DNA from: a virus
DNA length: 29,828 bases
IMG/VR virus record: IMGVR_UViG_3300046706_000006
Location: 1-29,828 of that record
Strand: one strand, 5' to 3'
The translations under genes were made by a program, and so were the position numbers. Positions 5,748 to 12,654 of this stretch are shown in pieces. Every line of letters starts with the position of its first letter. Position 1 is the first letter of the stretch. The notes beneath the pieces are model-generated. The model was not told where the DNA came from and ran no database searches. It saw nothing but the letters and a program-made list of their open reading frames with translations.

Positions 5748-7392
5748 ACACGCGGGGCAAGTACCTGTCCAGTTTCCGGGACGCAAGCGCGACCGAGATG
5801 AGGTTGCCCAGCTCACCGCTGCGCACGTCCTTCGGCAGGTCGATCCGGAGCCGGGTGGCGAAGTCGAGCTGCGCCTCGGACGGCTTCTTTTTCCGCCAGC
5901 TCGCGGTCTTGCGGACATTGAACCCGGCCAGGTCGTCAGCCTCGGATTCTGACCACGCCTGGGCCGTGCCCAGGGGCAGTGCTTCGTGCAGCCGGACCCA
6001 CTTACCTACCTTCGGGGCGTGCACCACATCCCACAGCCCCGGGGTCTGGGACTGCCACAACAGCACCTCCCCGGACTCCCCGGCCGGGATGAAGAGCACA
6101 CCGCCCTTGGTCATCAGCCAGGACTGGGTGGAACCGGCGAACAGGTCCACTTCCTCGGTCGTGCCCTTGACCAGCTCCAGTTCCGGGCGCTCGCTGCACG
6201 CGGCGCAGGGGCGGGGCCCGCCGCACCCGGAGCACGGGCAGACGCACGGGACGCGGTCGCAGACCTCGCACGGCTGGGTGTCCGGGAACATCCCTGGTTC
6301 CAGGTCCACCAGGGTGCGCAGCTTGTTCGTTGCGCCGGCGCCGACGATGTCCAGGACCAGGCAGTCGGCCTTCCCCGGGTACGTGCGGGTGCCACGACCC
6401 ACCATCTGGACGTACAGCGGGTTGGACTGAGTGGGCCGGGCGATGACGATGCACGACGTGTGCGGCCCGTCCCAGCCTTCGGTCAGAACCATGCAATTGC
6501 TCAGTACCTGGACGCGGCCGGTCCGGTGGTCCTCGAAGATCCGGGTGCGCTCCTCCCGGGGTGTGGCGCCGGAGATCACGGCGGAGGTGATGCCGGATTC
6601 GCGGAGGACTTCGGCCGTGTACTCCGCCGTCTCTACGGTGGGGGAGAAGACGACCCCGGAGCGGTCGGAGGCGTGTTCGGCGTACGCCTTCGGGATCACG
6701 TCCAGCGCCCCGCAGGTGGCCAGTGCCCGGCCCAGGTCACCTGCCTGGTAGTCGCCCCCGGACCGCTTCACCGAGGACAGGTCCAGTTCCGGTGCCCGCA
6801 CCGCGACCCCGCGCACCGGGGACAGGAACTTCTTCTTGATCCCCCACGCGATGGACTTCTCGTACACCACGTCGTCCCAGACGGACCCGAGGCCGATGCC
6901 GTCACCCCGGGCCAGCGTCGCGGTCACCCCGAGCTGGACCGCGTCCGGGAACGCGTCGTAGACCTTGACGTAGCTGGGGCTCACGCTGTGGTGGCATTCG
7001 TCAGTGATGATCAGGCCGATCGGTCCGGTGAGAAGTTCGGACTGACGCACCTGGTGCAGCCGGCTGGACCGGGACGCGGTCTGCACCGAGGCCACGACCA
7101 CGCTCGCGTGCACGTCGTTGTCCTGTGCCTTGACTTTTCCCACGGACAGGTGCGGGGCGATTCCATGGATCTTGTCCATCGCCTGAGTGGCCAGCTCATC
7201 CCTGTGAACTAGTACCAGCACCCGCTGGCCGGTGCGCTCGATGAACTCCGATGCGAGCTGGGAAAAGATCACGGTCTTGCCCAGACCCGTGGCCAGCACA
7301 ATGGCCGGGCGCCGGACCCCCTCCGCCCAGGCAGCGGTGACCGCGTCGATGGCCTCGCGCTGGTAGGCCCTGAGAGTCAGCTGAGTCGCCAC
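5746..7392 (-). CDS. SF2 DNA/RNA helicase (DECH box) with a cysteine-rich insert
   Basis: A 548-residue helicase from a GTG at 7392 with GGAG upstream. Motifs seen: the Q-motif-like LRAYQREAIDAV (7-18), Walker A ATGLGKT (34-40), DECHH (131-135), TATLARGD (157-164), TEGWDGP (304-310) and QMVGRGTR (329-336). This is the RAD3/ResIII-type SF2 family, which unwinds DNA or remodels replication forks. After motif VI there is an eight-cysteine cluster, C375 to C399 (CEVCDRVPCVCPCSGCGG then PCAACS), probably two zinc sites. The C-terminal region ends in a basic helical segment around WRKKKPSEAQLDFATRLRI. It is the largest gene of the leftward operon and overlaps the gene upstream by 16 bp. Confidence 0.85.
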   Translation of the reverse strand: MATQLTLRAYQREAIDAVTAAWAEGVRRPAIVLATGLGKTVIFSQLASEFIERTGQRVLVLVHRDELATQAMDKIHGIAPHLSVGKVKAQDNDVHASVVVASVQTASRSSRLHQVRQSELLTGPIGLIITDECHHSVSPSYVKVYDAFPDAVQLGVTATLARGDGIGLGSVWDDVVYEKSIAWGIKKKFLSPVRGVAVRAPELDLSSVKRSGGDYQAGDLGRALATCGALDVIPKAYAEHASDRSGVVFSPTVETAEYTAEVLRESGITSAVISGATPREERTRIFEDHRTGRVQVLSNCMVLTEGWDGPHTSCIVIARPTQSNPLYVQMVGRGTRTYPGKADCLVLDIVGAGATNKLRTLVDLEPGMFPDTQPCEVCDRVPCVCPCSGCGGPRPCAACSERPELELVKGTTEEVDLFAGSTQSWLMTKGGVLFIPAGESGEVLLWQSQTPGLWDVVHAPKVGKWVRLHEALPLGTAQAWSESEADDLAGFNVRKTASWRKKKPSEAQLDFATRLRIDLPKDVRSGELGNLISVALASRKLDRYLPRV

Positions 7393-7763
7393 CGTGTCTC
7401 CGTCTCCTGTTCCAGCGCAGCGTCTACGCCGCGCCTCCATGAATCCATATCGGTGACGTCCGACTCCGGACCAGGGCGCGGGACGCCCCGGTACATCGGC
7501 TGGGGAACCGTGCGGGGGCCGAAACCTTCCGGCCAGTTCTCCGGCTGGGGGCTCTGCCCGTAGGGGTACGGGAAGGGCAGGTCTCCGTCGTTGTGGGTGC
7601 GCCACATCTTCTCGGTGTGCATCGTCGGGACCAGCACACCCACCAGCCCCCGGCATCCGCACGGGTACGTGCAGTACCGGACGTCAGTGGTCGGGCGCCT
7701 GCCTCCGCAGTTGTCGCAGACGAACGTGCCACACCGTGCGCACATGAACCGGGGCTCAGCCAC
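7377..7763 (-). CDS. Cysteine-rich zinc-binding hypothetical protein
   Basis: A 128-residue protein from a GTG at 7763 (VAEPRFMCARCGTFVCDNCG); an ATG at 7745 is the alternative start. The N-terminus is a zinc module: CARC, CDNC, then CTYPCGC. The rest is Pro/Gly/Tyr-rich (FPYPYGQSPQPENWPEGFGP) and probably disordered, with a short acidic helix at the C-terminus. It may be a small zinc adapter of the DNA-processing operon; no specific function can be given. Its end overlaps the helicase start by 16 bp. Confidence 0.6.
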   Translation of the reverse strand: MAEPRFMCARCGTFVCDNCGGRRPTTDVRYCTYPCGCRGLVGVLVPTMHTEKMWRTHNDGDLPFPYPYGQSPQPENWPEGFGPRTVPQPMYRGVPRPGPESDVTDMDSWRRGVDAALEQETETRWRLS

Positions 7764-7767
7764 GGGG

Positions 7768-8370
7768 TCAGCCCCCGTTCCGCTTGAGCCGGCCGCGGCG
7801 CACCGGGCAGAACGCGTATTCGTTGCTGTCCTTGCTCGGGCAGTGCCCGACCCTGGACCGGATCGAGTCGGAGCACACGCACGGCGGACCGGGATGGGTC
7901 TCCGGTTCCAGCTTCGCCAGCTCGCTGTCCCTGAACGGGCCGTTGCCGGGGCAGCGCAGGTCGGCCGTCCCGTGCGGGTGCGGGTCGTGGTCGGCGAACG
8001 CACCGCAGGACTTGACGCGCCGGTCGGTCCGGGACAGCGACGCCCCGCACCAGGCGCAGGCCTGGGCCACGGTCCCCTGGACGGACACCCAGCCGGTACG
8101 GTTCCCGCCCTCGGTCTCAACGATCGTCGTGGCCGCGTACGCGTCCGCGCAGGGCAGGCACAGCCGCTGACTGCCGGTGTCCCAGCCGGTGGGGTGGTTC
8201 ATCCGGTACGCCCGGCGCTGGGCCGCGTCCGCGCTGCCGTACCCGCCGAACGGGACGGAGCGGCTCAGCTCCCGGTCCCAGACGAAGTAGTGCGGGTCGT
8301 CTCCCACGATCTCGCGCAGCTCGGGGGTCCGGTCGGAGGTGTAGACCTGGTAGCGGTCGTCGTGGCTCAC
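7768..8370 (-). CDS. Cysteine-rich hypothetical protein (200 aa)
   Basis: It starts VSHDDRYQVYTSDRTPELRE at a GTG (8370) that overlaps the stop of the 32-aa membrane peptide. Residues about 1-50 look globular (PELREIVGDDPHYFVWDREL). There follow CLPC, ACAWCGASLS and SCGAFADHD elements, and a C-terminal part with CPGN, CVCSDS, HCPS and CPVRRGRLKRN. The repeated CxxC pairs imply several zinc ions. Mixed zinc knuckles are common in phage proteins that bind nucleic acid, but I recognise no family. The ATG at 8406 lies upstream inside the membrane peptide gene and is less likely as start. Confidence 0.6.
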   Translation of the reverse strand: MSHDDRYQVYTSDRTPELREIVGDDPHYFVWDRELSRSVPFGGYGSADAAQRRAYRMNHPTGWDTGSQRLCLPCADAYAATTIVETEGGNRTGWVSVQGTVAQACAWCGASLSRTDRRVKSCGAFADHDPHPHGTADLRCPGNGPFRDSELAKLEPETHPGPPCVCSDSIRSRVGHCPSKDSNEYAFCPVRRGRLKRNGG

Positions 8371-8465
8371 CGCTTCCCGCCCTTCCGGTTCATCCAACGG
8401 AGCCACACGCCGATCAGGCGCACAGTCAGGTAGACGCTCGCGCAGAACGCCAGCAGAGACGTCAC
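8367..8465 (-). CDS. 32-aa single-span membrane peptide
   Basis: A small frame from a GTG at 8465 that overlaps the TGA of the preceding gene, ending with a GTGA overlap onto the next gene. The product is VTSLLAFCASVYLTVRLIGV followed by WLRWMNRKGGKR. About 20 hydrophobic residues make one transmembrane helix, and the basic tail would stay in the cytoplasm by the positive-inside rule. It exactly fills the gap between two genes with overlaps on both sides, which supports it being real. Function is unknown; small membrane peptides of phages often affect exclusion or lysis, but nothing here shows that. Confidence 0.6.
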   Translation of the reverse strand: MTSLLAFCASVYLTVRLIGVWLRWMNRKGGKR

Positions 8466-8848
8466 GCGGTCACGCTCCCGAACCGGGTGGCGTTCTCCAG
8501 CACCATGGACCGGTACATGTCGCGGTCGGCTTGCAGCGCCCGCACCGCGTCGGGGGAGCAGTCGCGGCCGTCGATCATCAGCGGGGTGCCCGGGACGTAG
8601 CGGACCCGGTGCGCTCGGGACGCGGCCACCAGCGCCTCCGCCATCCGATTCGCCTTGCGTGCCCCGACCGCCGGAGCCAGGGCCAGCAGCACGTCCATGT
8701 ACGCCTCGCTGAAGCGCTCGCTGTCCCCGGACGATGTGGCCACCACCCGCATCACCAGGAGTTCCTGGTGCAGCTCGGGGCTCTCCTCGCTCCCGCTGCC
8801 CAGCAGGTTCAGCCAGCCCGCGTAGGTCTCTTCGCTGTGCGTCGTCAT
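8462..8848 (-). CDS. Conserved-looking helical phage protein (128 aa)
   Basis: It starts MTTHSEETYAGWLNLLGSGS with an ATGA overlap onto the 55-aa coiled-coil gene upstream. It is largely helical: HQELLVMRVVATSSGDSERF, SEAYMDVLLALAPAVGARKA, NRMAEALVAASRAHRVRYVP, ending in PDAVRALQADRDMYRSMV. No catalytic motif or known domain was recognised. It is the second gene of the leftward operon. Confidence 0.6.
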   Translation of the reverse strand: MTTHSEETYAGWLNLLGSGSEESPELHQELLVMRVVATSSGDSERFSEAYMDVLLALAPAVGARKANRMAEALVAASRAHRVRYVPGTPLMIDGRDCSPDAVRALQADRDMYRSMVLENATRFGSVTA

Positions 8849-9012
8849 CGTTCCAGCCCCCGGATCGTCTCTTCCAGGGAGCGGACGGCGGAGGACAGCT
8901 TCGCCTTCAGTTCGTCGCGCTCGTTCTCCAGCTCGGTCACCTGGTCCTTGAACCGGTCGCGTTCGTCCTCGGTGTCGGCGAGGCTGTTTTCCAGGTCCTC
9001 AATGATGCTCAT
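8845..9012 (-). CDS. 55-aa coiled-coil protein, first gene of the leftward operon
   Basis: ATG at 9012 with the GACGGAGGAACG cassette directly upstream; TGA at 8845 overlapping the next ATG. The product begins MSIIEDLENSLADTEDERDR and continues FKDQVTELENERDELKAKLS, with a clear heptad pattern (I, L, L, F, V, L, L, L at a/d positions), so it should form a parallel coiled coil over nearly its whole length. No function is recognised. Its place at the head of the operon, beside the divergent control region, would suit an adapter or regulator. Confidence 0.65.
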   Translation of the reverse strand: MSIIEDLENSLADTEDERDRFKDQVTELENERDELKAKLSSAVRSLEETIRGLER

Positions 9013-9105
9013 CGTTCCTCCGTCGGTGTCCGTTCCTCTGGTTGAACGATATCACGGGCATGCCAGTTGCTGCCACCGACTGCCAGAACCTGTTACGCTG
9101 CACCC
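9013..9105. promoter_or_regulatory. Divergent control region with phased TGCCA repeats
   Basis: This gap separates the leftward operon (start 9012) from the rightward operon (start 9106). It contains GGTTGAACGATATC (9040-9053; 11 of 14 matches to the motif at 14498-14511) and three TGCCA repeats starting at 9061, 9071 and 9081, one helical turn apart on the same face. A TACGCT -10 box at 9094-9099 ends 6 bp before the ATG at 9106, predicting a leaderless rightward transcript. A TGATAT -10-like box on the minus strand (9049-9054) could serve the leftward operon. It is probably the main switch between the two early operons (inferred). Confidence 0.6.
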
Positions 9106-9291
9106 ATGACGACAGCACAGAAGACCTGGCTGACCCGGGCCGAAGCGGCGGAGCATGCGGGCATCAGCCTGCGCACCGTGGACCGCATGCTGGCGGACGG
9201 CACCCTGACCGGGCGCCGCGTACGCGGCAGGTACCGGGTCAAGATCGACCGGACGGAACTGGACCTGGCCATGGAGGGGAGCGCGGCGTGA
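9106..9291 (+). CDS. Excisionase/MerR-like helix-turn-helix protein
   Basis: A 61-residue protein: MTTAQKTWLTRAEAAEHAGI then SLRTVDRMLADGTLTGRRVR and a GRYRVKIDRTELD wing. LTRAEAAEHAGISLRTVDRM is the HTH_17/excisionase-family helix pair, and GRYRVKID is the wing strand. Such small proteins bend DNA as recombination directionality factors or act as early regulators. No integrase is present in the window, so a regulatory role at the adjacent divergent promoter with its phased repeats is as likely as excision. The ATG at 9106 has no Shine-Dalgarno and sits at the predicted transcription start. Confidence 0.75.
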   Translation: MTTAQKTWLTRAEAAEHAGISLRTVDRMLADGTLTGRRVRGRYRVKIDRTELDLAMEGSAA

Positions 9292-9464
9292 GCGTGTGCA
9301 CCCCCTGCAAACGGGCCGCTGACGAGACGGCGGACCGCCGGGAGCGCGGTAACGGCATGGTCCGGCTGCACGCCTGCGCGTACCCGCACACCTGCACCTG
9401 CCAGCACGACCGGAGCCGTCCTGTTCGTCTTGAGGCGCTGGTGCCCGAGGGGGAGGACTGGTGA
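9288..9464 (+). CDS. Small cysteine/histidine-rich peptide (58 aa)
   Basis: It starts at a GTG overlapping the upstream stop (GTGA): VSVCTPCKRAADETADRRER. A CxxC near the N-terminus and a later HACAYPHTCTCQHD cluster make a probable zinc site. It ends in an acidic LEALVPEGEDW, with a GTGA overlap onto the nuclease gene. There is no recognised family. Overlaps on both sides show it is translated as part of the rightward operon. Confidence 0.6.
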   Translation: MSVCTPCKRAADETADRRERGNGMVRLHACAYPHTCTCQHDRSRPVRLEALVPEGEDW

Positions 9465-9925
9465 CGATCTCCGCTATAGAGACCCGTTACGCAGGGTGTC
9501 TGTTTCGTAGCCGAACGGAGGCGAGATTTGCCGTGTTCATGGACCGGCTCAGCCTCACGTGGGAGTACGAGGGGCAGGGGTTCCAGCTCCCGTCGGGGCG
9601 CAGATACCTACCCGACTTCAAGTTGCCGGACCTGAAGATGTTCCTTGAGATCAAGGGCGTGGAGCCGACCCAGCGGGAGCTGTCCAAGGTGCGTGAGTTC
9701 GCGGTAGCGGCACACGCCCACGGCTACGTCACGCTGATGCTGGTCGGAGGCATCCCCCGCCCGGGTCCGGACACCGTGGACATCCCGGCGCGCTCCTTCC
9801 TGGTGACCGGGAAGACGGTCCAGGACGTACGTACCGACTGGATGCCGGGGCACACCGCGCAGGCGCTGAGGGACGCGCTCACCGCAGCACGGTCCGCCCG
9901 GTTCGAGTTCGGGGAGTCGGGGTGA
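9461..9925 (+). CDS. PD-(D/E)XK nuclease-fold protein
   Basis: A 154-residue protein from an overlapping GTG (GTGA). LFRSRTEARFAVFMDRL supplies the first acidic residue (Glu20) on helix 1. The core is YLPDFKLP with Asp52 and FLEIKG with Glu63 and Lys65, a complete E...PD...ExK active site. LTWEYEGQGFQLPSGRRYLP is the expected beta hairpin before the catalytic Asp. It probably nicks or resolves DNA in replication or recombination. The exact substrate is not evident; structure-specific and TnsA-like restriction folds are both possible. Confidence 0.75.
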   Translation: MTISAIETRYAGCLFRSRTEARFAVFMDRLSLTWEYEGQGFQLPSGRRYLPDFKLPDLKMFLEIKGVEPTQRELSKVREFAVAAHAHGYVTLMLVGGIPRPGPDTVDIPARSFLVTGKTVQDVRTDWMPGHTAQALRDALTAARSARFEFGESG

Positions 9926-10155
9926 AGAACAAACGGCAGCGGGACGAAGATACGGCCGACCGGGCGGACCCGCTGTTCGCGTTCCTCGGGGGCGACGACA
10001 CGGCGCTCCGGATCTTCCGGGCGCTGGAGCGGGACGGCATCCTCACCGTGGACGAACTCCGGCGCCAGTACCGGCTGAACTGGGTACGGGATGCCCGGGG
10101 CATAGGCCCCGCAGCCATGAACCGAATCCGGGAAAAGCTCGGGGAGTCGGGGTGA
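9922..10155 (+). CDS. Helix-hairpin-helix DNA-binding protein (RNAP alpha-CTD-like)
   Basis: A 77-residue protein from an overlapping GTG. After a basic, acidic-patched N-terminus (KNKRQRDEDTADRADP), residues about 30-75 read LRIFRALERDGILTVDELRR ... DARGIGPAAMNRIREKL. The G-x-G-P-A-A-x-x-x-I signature is the hairpin used by RNA polymerase alpha C-terminal domains and other non-specific DNA-binding modules. It could aid transcription or the neighbouring nuclease or primase; the role is inferred. It is the last gene before a promoter gap. Confidence 0.65.
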   Translation: MKNKRQRDEDTADRADPLFAFLGGDDTALRIFRALERDGILTVDELRRQYRLNWVRDARGIGPAAMNRIREKLGESG

Positions 10156-10269
10156 TCCCGTGTCCGTGAGTGTGGACAGTGTGGTCTACTCTCAACCCAC
10201 CCAAACGAACATGCGAAACCCCCGGAAGCCGTGGGCCGGCGCCGGGGGCACGAGCGAGAGCGAGTCGCC
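10156..10269 (+). promoter_or_regulatory. Promoter and hairpin leader of the primase-helicase gene
   Basis: A TACTCT -10 box (10187-10192) is followed by CAACCC, placing transcription start near 10199. The leader then holds CCCCCGG (10219-10225) pairing with CCGGGGG (10242-10248), with the self-complementary GGCCGGCGCC-like segment in the loop. The primase ATG at 10270 has only a weak GAGCGAGAG upstream, so the structured leader, or a short frame within it, may set translation. Confidence 0.45.
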
Positions 10270-10273
10270 ATGA
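10211..10273 (+). CDS. Possible 20-aa upstream reading frame coupled to the primase
   Basis: ATG at 10211 opens a 20-codon frame (MRNPRKPWAGAGGTSESESP) ending in a TGA that overlaps the primase ATG (ATGA), the joint used by most gene pairs here. Third-position GC is high. It has no Shine-Dalgarno and no family, so it may be chance. If real, it would pass ribosomes through the leader hairpin to a start that lacks a good binding site. Confidence 0.25.
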   Translation: MRNPRKPWAGAGGTSESESP

Positions 10274-12636
10274 CCGATGTTATCGAATCCAACGGGACCG
10301 TGCCGGACGCCGCGGAGCGGGTGATGGACGCGTTCGGCACCGAGTTCACCCCTGCCTCCCTGGCGCTGCTGGACTCCGGCGGGATCCCCATCGCGGAGGC
10401 GCTGAAGTACGGGGTGCGCTCGGTGCGGCACCCGGACCATGTGCCGGACGACATCCACCGGCGCTGGGTGAAGAGTCCCGGCATGCTGTTCGAGTGGCGG
10501 GATGCGGACCGGACCGTGACCCAGTTCCGCCCGGACATCCCGGTGATGGACAAGGACCCCGCCACCGGCAAGGAGACCCCGCACAAGTACATCTTCCCCG
10601 GGGGCTGCGGGACCTTCCTCGGGCACCTGCGCGAGCCGGAGAGCGAGAGCGATCCGATCCTGTTCGTGGAGGGCACCAAGCAGGGGCTGGCTGCCGCTGT
10701 GTGGGTCCCGGACGGGTGGGGAGTGGTCGCGGTACCGGGCTGCCAGAACTGGACCGGTACGGACCTGTCCTGGGCCGAGGATCGGGACATCGTCTGCCTG
10801 TTCGACGCGGACGTGTTCCACAACCGGGACGTGTGGGAAGCGGCCACCGGACTGAAAGAGGCGCTGGACGCGGAGGGCGCGGCCTCGGTGCGCTTCGCGT
10901 CGCTGGCCGGCGCGAAGGCCAAGGAAGGGCTGGACGATGTCCTGGGCCGGCGCGAGCCGGACAAGCGGACCCCGTACCTGCGCCGGGTCTGCGATGCGGC
11001 CAAGAAGACGCTGGGCAGGGCGCCGGCGCGCAAAGCGTCCGGGGATGCGGCGCTGGTGTTCAACGAGAAAGGGTCGCTGCTCGCGCAGACCGCGGCGGAC
11101 TCGGTGCTGGCCGGGCAGCCCGCGGCGCTGGCGCACGGGTCCATGGTGGCCATGTACCAGGGGGGCCGCTACATCGTGGACCGGGGGCGCGAGCAGCTGT
11201 TCTCCGTGGTCCAGGAAAAGCTGGGGGAGGAGTACCGGCCGGCGCACCGGGCCACGATCGAAGAGGTGCTGATCGGCCGTCTGGCCGGCTCCGGGACCCG
11301 GCTCCCGGAGCGCATGCCGTCCCCGGTGCTCAACTGCACCAACGGGCTGCTGGACCTGCGCACGGGGGAGCTGGCCCCGCACGACCCGGCGTACCTGTCC
11401 GCCACCCAGATCCCGGTGGCCTGGAACCCGGACGCCGTCTGCCCGAACTACGATGCGTGGCTGGCCACGGTGCTGCCCGGCTTCCAGCTCGATGACCTGG
11501 AAGAGTCCGTGTCCCTGATGCTGGACCCGTCCCGCACGCCCGGCAAAGCGGTGTTCCTGTTCGGGCCGTCCCACTCGGGCAAGTCCACGTACCTGCGCAT
11601 TATGGGCCGCATCGCAGGGACGGAGAACACCTCCGCCGTCACGCTGCACCAGCTCAGTGACGACAAGTTCGCCGCTGCCAACCTGTACCTGCGGGCGCTG
11701 AACGTGGCCGCGGACCTGTCCGCCAAACACGTCTCGGACATGTCCACGTTCAAGATGCTGACCGGTGAGGACGTGATCCACGCCAACCGCAAGTACGGCA
11801 AGGAGTTCCAGTTCACCAACCAGGCGCTGTTCGCGTTCTCCGCGAACGAGTTGCCCACGGTGAGCGAGGCGTCACGGGCGTACGCCAACCGGGTCAAGCC
11901 GTTCGAGTTCCCGTACTCATTCGCCGGCCGGGAAGACCCCTCCATCGAGGACCGGATCATGGCAGAGCTGCCAGGGATCCTGGTGCGCTGGGTGGCCGCC
12001 TGGCAGCGGTACACGGCCCGCGGGGGATACCTGCCGACGGACCCGGCGGTGATGCGGGAGTTCGAGACCCGCAGCGACCGGGTCGCCCTGTGGGTGAGCG
12101 AGAAGTGCACGGTGCATGCGGACGCGGCGGGGAAACTGGTCGGGCCGGAGCAGGGGACCAAGAAGTCCACCTTGCACGAGATGTTCAAGGCGTGGGCGAA
12201 GGATGAGGATTCGTCCGCACCTATGTCGAGTCGCAAGTTCATCGAGCGGTTGCGCAGCGTGAGCGGGGTCGGGGAAGTGAGGCTCCGGAACGAGAACAAG
12301 AACGTGGGTCTCAATGTCACACCGGGCTCGAACCCCACACCGCCGGAATCTACACCGCACCTGTCCGTTTCGCCCGGGGATGGAGGAAACGGTACCGATA
12401 TGGGGGGTGCGGAAAGTGTGGCGGGTGTGGGCATCCAGACATCCTCTCCATACGTGCGTGACTCAGAGGTTAATGATCATGGTCAAGGAGGGGTCGAGTC
12501 CCACACGCATGGCCTAGAAGGGCTGTTCCCCACACTCGTCACACCGCCCACTCCGGAGCCCACACCGGAGCCTCTGTCACAGAGAGTGACGGACGCCGGT
12601 GACGGACCTGACGCTTTCGACTTCTACACGGACTGA
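10270..12636 (+). CDS. Toprim-like primase with D5-type SF3 helicase
   Basis: A 788-residue replication protein. Residues about 125-230 hold a Toprim-like domain: ILFVEGTKQGL (Glu134), VAVPGCQNWTG, and VCLFDADV with Asp179 and Asp181, as in DUF3854/phage primases. Residues about 300-400 match the D5 N-terminal region (NCTNGLLDLRTGEL). The helicase core has Walker A FGPSHSGKST (431-440), a KFAAANLYLRALNVAADLSA segment around Walker B, and sensor-like FAFSANELPTVSE (521-533). The last 120 residues are a Pro/Gly/Thr-rich tail, probably disordered. It should synthesise primers and unwind DNA at the phage fork. The DNA polymerase follows 18 bp downstream. The start is at the ATG after the hairpin leader. 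Confidence 0.88.
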   Translation: MTDVIESNGTVPDAAERVMDAFGTEFTPASLALLDSGGIPIAEALKYGVRSVRHPDHVPDDIHRRWVKSPGMLFEWRDADRTVTQFRPDIPVMDKDPATGKETPHKYIFPGGCGTFLGHLREPESESDPILFVEGTKQGLAAAVWVPDGWGVVAVPGCQNWTGTDLSWAEDRDIVCLFDADVFHNRDVWEAATGLKEALDAEGAASVRFASLAGAKAKEGLDDVLGRREPDKRTPYLRRVCDAAKKTLGRAPARKASGDAALVFNEKGSLLAQTAADSVLAGQPAALAHGSMVAMYQGGRYIVDRGREQLFSVVQEKLGEEYRPAHRATIEEVLIGRLAGSGTRLPERMPSPVLNCTNGLLDLRTGELAPHDPAYLSATQIPVAWNPDAVCPNYDAWLATVLPGFQLDDLEESVSLMLDPSRTPGKAVFLFGPSHSGKSTYLRIMGRIAGTENTSAVTLHQLSDDKFAAANLYLRALNVAADLSAKHVSDMSTFKMLTGEDVIHANRKYGKEFQFTNQALFAFSANELPTVSEASRAYANRVKPFEFPYSFAGREDPSIEDRIMAELPGILVRWVAAWQRYTARGGYLPTDPAVMREFETRSDRVALWVSEKCTVHADAAGKLVGPEQGTKKSTLHEMFKAWAKDEDSSAPMSSRKFIERLRSVSGVGEVRLRNENKNVGLNVTPGSNPTPPESTPHLSVSPGDGGNGTDMGGAESVAGVGIQTSSPYVRDSEVNDHGQGGVESHTHGLEGLFPTLVTPPTPEPTPEPLSQRVTDAGDGPDAFDFYTD

Positions 12637-12654
12637 GACGGAGGAAACGGACAG

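Noticed and set aside
10270-10320. Start of the primase at 10231 instead of 10270
   Set aside because: The upstream extension (MGRRRGHERERVA) is read from the leader hairpin; the ATG at 10270 is the more likely start.
10192-11781. 529-aa minus-strand open frame
   Set aside because: Antisense of the primase-helicase gene; no recognisable motif.
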